Source: Lindgomyces ingoldianus (lineage: Eukaryota > Ascomycota > Dothideomycetes > Pleosporales > Lindgomycetaceae). Taken from it: a stretch of 64,000 nucleotides of DNA. Of this stretch, positions 57,247 through 64,000 are shown piece after piece (within the stretch, counting starts at the first letter, position 1; the number at the start of each line of letters is the position of its first letter). A program made the position numbers and the translations under genes. Below the pieces are notes generated by a model. It made no database searches. It was given only the letters and a program-made list of their open reading frames with translations, and was not told where the DNA came from. Where the stretch lies: assembly GCF_010093535.1 (NCBI RefSeq), contig NW_022985188.1, positions 883,917-947,916 on the forward strand, in the 5' to 3' direction.

Positions 57247-60125
57247 TGTAAGGAATATTAAGGCGTTACTAAACCCCTCTAACTTTTCCCGGTGTGCCCT
57301 CGCGAATACTCTCAATCCTCATACGCCACAAAGGCCTCTTTCAATTCTCTGAACCCCTTCGTGGCTGGTCTTAACATCTTACACTTGGATCTTCCATCCA
57401 GTCCTTAATACTCCGTCCCTAGCTTAATCTTGTGTCTTCTGCGACACGGAAGACTTCATACTAAGCATTTGTATGACTTCAGTATGCACGGGAGGGGTCG
57501 GCGTGTGGATGGGTGGAATACATAACGAACCGAGGATTCAAAGCAAAGGTCATTGTCGAGGGCAGTGATTGCAACTCGGGTACTGCGTAATGCCAAAATG
57601 GGTATTTTGAGTAAACCCTCAGACGGCTACTACGCTGCGTGGTCCTATACACTAGGGAAGTTTGATGCTTCGCTGATGACGGAACTGTGTCAAGAAGTTA
57701 TTTATTTATGATCTTTCATATTGAATGAATACATCAAATCAGAAAACTGTGCTTAGAAAGTAGTGCTAATAAATTTAGCTGAGGATTTCAAAGGCAAGGG
57801 GTCAGAAATTTTGGCTGGTGGCCGTGGTATTGGAATGAGGATTCCGCGCTACAAGTACAGTAGGCTACCCAGGTAAAAGAAAAGTTGAGTGAGCTTGTTT
57901 CGATGGTAGGGTCGTGTGTAGCGTATCATGTCTGAGTGAACATGGTCGATATGGATCTTCTTGAGAGGATGTGTCGAGCGAGTCTTCACATTTTATTTAG
58001 TGGTTGCGGGAGTGTTATAGAACGAGAGTCAAACGAGACTAGCCTACAACTTAATTTCTCTAAACAGCGTTGAATTAAGAGTTAGCATTGGGGATATCTC
58101 GGCAGCTAGTAAGACTGATTATTCATCATATTGATACCTATCCGTAACCAGGCCAAGTCACTATCTACAAGTGCCTGTACCCCTCTATGTACCATGGGTG
58201 CCCTAGAGGCTCCACATCAATACAACGCACTTCCGCTGCACCACCACCAGGCTTACATTATCTGTCGCTGTTGTTACTACTTCGTACCAGATTACCATTG
58301 TTGCATGTTACCATTAGTGGGCCAAGTTTGAGCCACCCAAATCAAAGACATGTAGCAGATATTGTAGTGCTCTAAGAGACACAGTGTGCTGTTTGATGAC
58401 CCTTCATAGAATTTCTCGTCAGCAAGTTCCTGCCTCTAAATTATGATGCAGACGTTCTGATAAAGATAGGAATGAAATGGTGCATGTTGAAAAGGGTGCT
58501 GTTATGAAGGCCTCAGGCCTAACTATATCCTGATCCACTACCTTCTGCCTACTTATAAGGGAATGACTGTGGCGCAGGGAAGCTGCTGCAAGTCATTAAT
58601 GATAATTGTAGGAGTTACTAACCCTTGAGTCAACCATGAAGCTTCTTTAGATAAGTCTCGGTCATTATTTGAATCTGAAGCACTGGAATGAATTGGATCA
58701 CATTTGTAGCTTTTCGCACTCAATTATAGGAGCTAACGCCGAATTAGGGCAAAGCTAACCTGATCTTTCGCAGATCCCAATGCGATCTATATGCCCCGCC
58801 ATCATTTCAACCCCATTCCTGTACCTGATTTTCCCTGGTATCATATCCCGTAACACTCTTGTTAGACAACTAATAGTTTAACTATTTCGGTGCTGCCCCT
58901 ACCTAGCTATAGTCTTCACACCAGAAATGCCATGCATCTTGTAAATTGAGCTGACCCACCCTCGGATTGCCCCAGGCGGGGGTATACAGCATCTCTAGCT
59001 GGAGCCGACTCAAGTTTGGAAGTTTCATCCAATGAGTCTTTTGGCAACAATTTGGGAGAAGAGCGTAAGGGTCTCAAAAGGTTTTAATTCTGTGGTGTTG
59101 ATTTTCTTTTTGTTGAAGCTTCATTCTCAGGATTGGACAGTGAGTGTTGAAGAACTGAAGAGTAGCAAAGGAGAAAGAGGGGGTAGATATTCTCTTATTG
59201 CAGGCTCCCTCCCAAATATCCTACGTGTCTCACTCCTTATATATATATTGACTAATGCATCATGTTTATCCTCCCCTGTTTCATCGCGCTCATTCAGTTT
59301 CCTTTTGAGCTCCTCAGTGTTCCCTGTCTCGAATCAACAGCTACTGCAGTAGAAGTGCATACAATCAAATCCTTCATAAAGAACCCAAATATCAGCCTGG
59401 AAGGTTTCTGTTGAATCATATGCAGCAGTACAAGGCCCTGAAGGGGAGTCGGGACAGATATTCATCTCTGAAAGGCGGTTTGACCTGACGGTAGAGAGAC
59501 ATGATATTCTACGCCTGATAGATTCGGTGGCGGTCTCTGAGGGTTAGAAGGAAACTGATAGGATTGATATAAATATGTGCGTTGAAATTGGCATATAGCG
59601 AGAGAGGGATCACAGGTTAGATTGGGAGCAACCCTCTCCGTGACTTCTTGTGGTAGTATATTTTCCGTCACAGTTGGTGTTAAACTGCATGAACACGCTT
59701 ATAATACGTTTCCCGAGTTCCGTCCCTAAACTTGAACTTCCATGCACTCAAATGCACGCAAGGAAATTCAACTAAGCGTTCTTGAAATTTTAGAGGATGT
59801 GGTGGTAAGGTAATTGAGGTGTCGCTATCCAAACTTAACGAAACATCTTAATTCTCCTTTTCGAACCAGACTGCTTGATACTGACGGATTTCATGGGATT
59901 GCTTGAGGCGAAATTCGAAATGAAATAGTTTCTTCCTTCTCCTCTAGATGAGGTTGTCCCCTGAAGAGTAAATGCACACATAAAACGTTGTTCACTATTT
60001 TATGATAGCGCAGTCGTAAGGGGACAGTGAATTGTTCCAAGGGACAGGATTTCTTGTATAATCTTAGAATAACGGCTGGGGCTAAGAGTGGGAATACCAC
60101 ACATGGTTTCCAAATTTAAAATCTA
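57247..60125. other. gene-poor, AT-richer stretch
   Basis: About 2.9 kb with no frame above about 106 codons. The longest (59032-59352, plus) has two hydrophobic runs but no recognised family. It leads into the repeat block. Confidence 0.45.
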
Positions 60126-60780
60126 TTGTATGCAAAAATCAGAGCATATCTTAGCGTTCCTTAGATCTTTTTTTCCCTCACTAAAATTATATAGGGTAAC
60201 TAAATTTTAACAGAATTCTAGATAAATTAACAAATTCTTTCTAAAAACATTGTTAGTAGGTTAAAGCCTTAAGTTTATATAAAAAATACTGTTCTTAGTG
60301 CTTTTTTTAGAGTAACAGGACAACAATAGGCCTAAATTAGAGGGCTAGAGCAGCCCTATCCCCCTAGATAGATCAGATTAACCTAGAGAGCAACCCACTA
60401 GCCTATTCTACGCGGGCAAGGGCGCAGGGCCTGTCAGAGAAGCCTAAGGAGCCTGCTAGTAGTAATAAACAGAAGCTAGCGCGTGGGGAGTTAATTTAGC
60501 AATAGGAGCAAGTAAAAGAAGCTTATTATATCCTAGCGCCTATAAAAAATCCTCTACATTTTAAACTGCATAAAAAAAGCAGTCTTTATAGTTAGTAATA
60601 GTAATTCTAGACTACATAAGTAGGAGAAACTAACAGATGTTTATATAAACACAATTATTAAGCCCTTAACTACTTAGTTTAATATACTAGGGTAGTTAGG
60701 GCTAACAAGGAAGGCCAGAGATGCTATAGGCGTGATACATTATAATCTAACGCGTTGTTACTCTTAAAAAAGTTAGTATA
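60126..60780 (-). mobile_element. deleted copy of the 15.3-kb mariner-family element
   Basis: It starts at a TA followed by TTGTATGCAAAAATC, matching the right-hand end of the element at 15272-16631 in reverse orientation. The match continues through AGTAACAGGACAAC (about 60313) and the subterminal region. It then jumps to the opposite subterminal region (GAGAAACTAACAGATG at about 60628 and GTTGTTACTCTTAAAAAAGT at about 60755). The central transposase is missing. The outer part of the second inverted repeat is also missing, cut off where TGTAACGG begins at 60781. Many transitions relative to the first copy fit RIP. Confidence 0.75.
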
Positions 60781-61240
60781 TGTAACGGCACAGGCAAGAC
60801 AATGGGTCCGAATGCGGTGGGAATCCACTCAGAGGCATATGGGAGTGCGTGGGGACTCAGAACCTGGGAATGCCATTGACACCTATAGGCCTTGTACGAA
60901 AGGATATCAGAAAACTACCGAGCTAGCTACGGGGGCGAGGTGCGACTAAATACATGAGGGAATAGGGGTAACAGCAGGGGTCGGGGCCAGGTCGGGGTCG
61001 GGGCCGATACGGGGGCCTTCCGGGCCATCCAAGATGGAACGATTCATGAGGATCGTTACAGTATACATGCTTCTCTATACGGAGGTGCTTCGCAAAAGTC
61101 AGGGCCGGTGGCCAGTGCACAGCCACCAAAACGCCTCTTCCTAATCAGGCAGGGGGCCCGAGCAGGTGCAGCGACAGCTCATTCATGCGCGATGCGCTGT
61201 AATATGAGGATTTGTATGTAGAAAACATTCCCCTATAAAG
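60781..61240. other. GC-rich island, possible solo LTR or LTR fragment
   Basis: A sharply GC-richer segment between AT-rich repeat relics. It begins TGTAACGGCACAGG at the point that truncates the mariner copy, and later contains CTATAAAGAGGG, a TATA-like element. Both would suit a retrotransposon LTR (TG start, internal promoter). I could not identify a matching CA end or target duplication. It looks much less RIP-affected than its neighbours. Confidence 0.35.
60977..61003 (+). other. G-quadruplex-forming motif
   Basis: Four GGGG runs at 60977-60980, 60983-60986, 60994-60997 and 61000-61003, separated by loops of 2, 7 and 2 bases. This satisfies the usual G4 pattern. A further G5 run is at 61011-61015. 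Confidence 0.7.
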
Positions 61241-61289
61241 AGGGCGTCCTCTAGTAGCCTCTATTAACTTAAATTGCTATTTTTAGTAA

Positions 61290-62096
61290 ATTATAGGAGC
61301 AAAGTATTTTAACCTAGCGACTAGAGCTTAGGTAGTTGCGCTCTGTACTAATAGAGGAGTCTTAATTAAAGCAGTTGCAGCAACTACTAGAGTCTAAGAG
61401 CGTACGCAGAGGAAGATTATACAACGCGCAAAGGATAGAGATTAGAAACCTGGAGAACCCCTGCTTAACAAACATCTTAAAGACGCTCCTAAACCTGGCG
61501 CTCTATTAAAGAGGACTCCCTCGCTTAACGCCCTTGTTGCTGCCACTGTACAGAAGGATTAGAATAGGCGTGAAATGTTAATAATGCAGCTAGAATAAGA
61601 GCTTAAACAGTAGGGTAGAGAGATTAATTACTCTACTATTTACAGGTCTCTAATTACTTAGGGATTTAAGAGCGTTAAGCTAACTTAAAAGCCTAGCCTT
61701 ACTTTAAAGATAAGGAAGGATTAATTAGAGTTCTGCCTTTAACACTAGCACTAGAACTTAGAGCAATAGAAAAACGTTATATAGAGCAACAAAACTTCTA
61801 TTATTATAAGGGTAAGGCAAGGCTCTGTACAGATTTAGAGACAGCCTGCTAAGAAGTACAACAGGACCTATATACAAGAGAGATAGAAGGGTTATAGTAA
61901 ATTTATGTTTTAGGGCTGTTTTTTGTACAACTATAAAGGCCTCTTTTATATTTATAAGACAGAGACAGTAAAACAGAAAAAAAAGGCTTGTAAAGAAGTA
62001 GAGAAACTAAATAAGGCTTTAAAGCCTTTAAAGAAGAAGGAATAGAAGCTTAGTACTAGAATAAGAAGAGTTAGATTAAGAGGCGTACAAGGGCCT
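61290..62096 (+). pseudogene. second mariner-type transposase relic, interrupted
   Basis: Plus-strand translation, with many stops, gives a helix-turn-helix region (RDxKPGEPLLNKHLKDAP, INYSTIYRSLI) followed by a DDE region. That region reads KTSIIIRVRQGSVQI, KYNRTYIQER, KGYSKFMF, GCFLYNYKGLFYIYKTE and LRGVQG. The residue before KTS is Asn where active enzymes have Asp, and Trp positions are TAG stops, again RIP-like. The family differs from the element at 15.3 kb. Coding similarity stops exactly at 62096, where an LTR begins. The missing C-terminus may lie beyond the right edge. Confidence 0.72.
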
Positions 62097-62414
62097 TGTC
62101 ACGATTGTGCACAAGTAAGGTTATAGAGCTTTACAGAGGTCTAGTTTAATTACTACGTGAGGTATTATAGTAAGTACAAGACGTTGTGTGAGAAATAGAA
62201 AAGTTTAGAAGGAAATTAGTAATTAAATACTTAGCTTAGAAGTCTAAGCACTTTAAGTATAAATTAAGCCTATTTTAGGTTTAGTTAGTGTTAAAGCAGT
62301 TTATGCTTAAGTTTATGTCTATATTATATTATATTTATGTTAGATGTGCACTAATAATACTCTAGTACATGTCTAATATAGTTATATCTAGGATCTAAGG
62401 AGGATACTATAACA
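62097..62414 (-). repeat. long terminal repeat of Ty3/Gypsy element (3' LTR)
   Basis: It starts TGTCACGATTGTGCACAAG and ends ACTATAACA, so both strands read TG...CA. It is about 318 bp. Directly inside it (62415 onward, plus strand) is GTACCCCCCCTCTTATT. On the minus strand this is a purine-rich tract just upstream of TGTTATAG, the expected polypurine primer next to a 3' LTR. The other LTR would lie beyond 64000. Confidence 0.7.
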
Positions 62415-64000
62415 GTACCCCCCCTCTTATTAAAAAAGGAATCCTTTACATTAGTAGTTCTAGCATTAAGTTGTCTTTATTAGGGTATAAGTTTAGTTTA
62501 GATAAGTATTAGGTGTAGAATTAAGTTACTGTAGAGTTTTTTTATAAGGCTTTTATAAGTTCTTATAATAGTTTGTTGTATCTAGTTTATTTTATAAAGT
62601 ATTTATAAATACATTTTTTTTATTAAACTAGATCTATTTAACATTTTCTATAATATATTCTAGTTTATTATTTATAATAATAAGTTTAGGTAGCAGGTTT
62701 AGCTGTTTAAGTAGATAGTTAGATTTAGAGGCTACTTAGCGCAGTAATAATATATAAAACACAGGGTGTATCTTTATGCTGTTAGGTAGAATTAATTAGT
62801 AAGTGTGTAATAAAACTATATAAGCTACTATAAAGGGGCTAAGGTTCTTTTAATTAAGTTTCTTTAATTATTAGTTTATTTAAATATTTCTAGTGTCTAG
62901 CTAGACCTTCTTGCTAGCTGCATATGTAGGGGCAGAGGTTTAAGATTAGTTTATGTACTTTTGTTAAAAAGCTTAAGCTTATATAAGCTTTTTATAAACA
63001 TATTTAAATATATTTTAGATTTTATTAATAAGTCTATTTACATTTATTACTTATATAAATTAATAAGTTAGTTAGGGGGTATTTAAAAGTAGTTTAAATA
63101 TTATTTAGAGGTAGTATTTATAGTTTGCTAAAAATAAAGATACTTATATTAATTTAAATGTTATGTTATTAGCTTTAAACTATGCTATAGCTAACTATTT
63201 TACCTAGTTATTTTGCTAGTAGTTTATATACACTTATAGAACTTATTTTATTATAGTGTTTACATTCTTAGTCTAGCTGTTAGTCTCTAGGTAAAAAGCT
63301 ATAGATAGATAAAAGATAATTTAAAGCTATTTATAAAGTTTATTCTAGAAGGCTAAGACAAACTATGTACCTCTGTCTAATATAATTATGTTAGGCAGGC
63401 TATAGTAAACTTATACATATTAGTAGAATAACTAGGCTATATTAGAGGCAGTTATAGAGGAACATAGTATTAAGTGTTAATACTTAGTTAAGTAATTAAT
63501 AACTACTATAATATTTATATACCTTTTAAATAAAAGTAGGTTTATAATAAAATTAATTAATATATCTTTTTAAGCTTATTTAGAGATTAAGAGTAGTTTA
63601 AGTAGGCTATTATACCTTTTTTAAAAGGCTTTTACTTTATAGTAAGTATAGCAACATAATACGTATTAGCGTACTATATAGAACATGCAGGGCTAGTAGT
63701 ACTCTCTCTGTAGTAGGTTAAGAGTCTTTTCTCTGCCTAGGTGTCTTTTAATAGGTAAGTTGTGTATAATTTAGAGTAGTTTAATTCTTAGTTTATTAGA
63801 ATTAAAAATTATAAGTTAGTTATAGTAATATAGCTTACTATTTTAGTTTTTATAGTTAGCTAGTGTTACTTTTTTTAACTAACTAGCGCTGTTTTAGAGC
63901 AGGTCTAAAGTTTCTTAGATAAATTTATTATTTAAATACTTATTAGTAATAATTTAATTAATTATCTAATTTATTTTATTTAGGTTAAGGTCTAAAAATA
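62415..64000 (-). mobile_element. Ty3/Gypsy retrotransposon pol 3' part (integrase, chromodomain-like), RIP-degraded
   Basis: Very AT-rich with stops throughout on the minus strand. The integrase core can still be read: NIIVVINYLTKY (usually VVVDRLTKYxHF), then NIIILDRGT (usually SDRGTQF), IAFYLETNS (usually AFHPETDGQTE) and LANYKYYL. Toward the LTR it has YIIENVKQI and PYKKT-like remnants that recall a C-terminal chromodomain of chromoviruses. The order relative to the polypurine tract and LTR fits a minus-strand Gypsy element whose 5' part continues past the window edge. Confidence 0.65.

Noticed and set aside
1..64000. CRISPR arrays, operons or bacterial-type ribosome binding sites
   Set aside because: None seen; introns and gene layout are eukaryotic.

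Overview
The window looks like nuclear DNA of a filamentous ascomycete (Pezizomycotina, plausibly a leotiomycete; the class is an inference from protein resemblance, not proof). Genes lie on both strands without operons. Most are interrupted by short introns of about 45-130 bp with GTAAGT-like donors and CTRAY-like branch points. The gene set includes ERG7, SDH3, an ENA-type ATPase, GH92 and GH28 secreted enzymes and a PTH11/rhodopsin-like membrane protein. Transposon copies are broken by C-to-T and G-to-A type stops, as expected from repeat-induced point mutation (RIP). I rebuilt exon structures by eye from splice signals, reading frame and family motifs.

Layout. 1-12.8 kb: two tandem small secreted cysteine-containing paralogues (minus), an F-box protein (plus), a SWIM/RING zinc-finger protein (minus) and a GH92 alpha-mannosidase (plus). 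12.9-16.7 kb: a GMC oxidoreductase gene broken by two in-frame stops, then a RIP-damaged Tc1/mariner-type element with long terminal inverted repeats. 19.5-31 kb: a GH28 rhamnogalacturonase-like enzyme, a short relic of an LPRELR-type gene, a WDR89-like WD40 protein divergent from SDH3 (succinate dehydrogenase cytochrome b), and a 1,605-residue Crb2/Rad9/53BP1-like checkpoint adaptor with Tudor and two BRCT modules. 31-51 kb: ERG7 lanosterol synthase, a low-complexity conserved-looking protein, a DUF1295-like membrane protein, a non-canonical ATP-dependent DNA ligase, a rhodopsin-like seven-helix protein and an ENA-type Na+/K+ efflux P-type ATPase with an apparent one-base frameshift. 51-60 kb is gene-poor, with two tandem LPRELR-family genes. 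60.1-64 kb is a repeat block: a deleted copy of the first mariner family, a GC-rich island with a G-quadruplex motif, a second mariner-type transposase relic, and a Ty3/Gypsy element inserted into that relic.

Functional grouping. The genes do not form an obvious biosynthetic cluster. Two DNA-repair genes (Crb2-like and ligase), two membrane-physiology genes (ERG7 and ENA) and several secreted enzymes are scattered among housekeeping genes. I found no wholly new system. The points most worth following are the small secreted tandem pair, the lesions in the ENA and GMC genes, the BRCT-less ligase, and the nested, RIP-altered transposon block at the right end.
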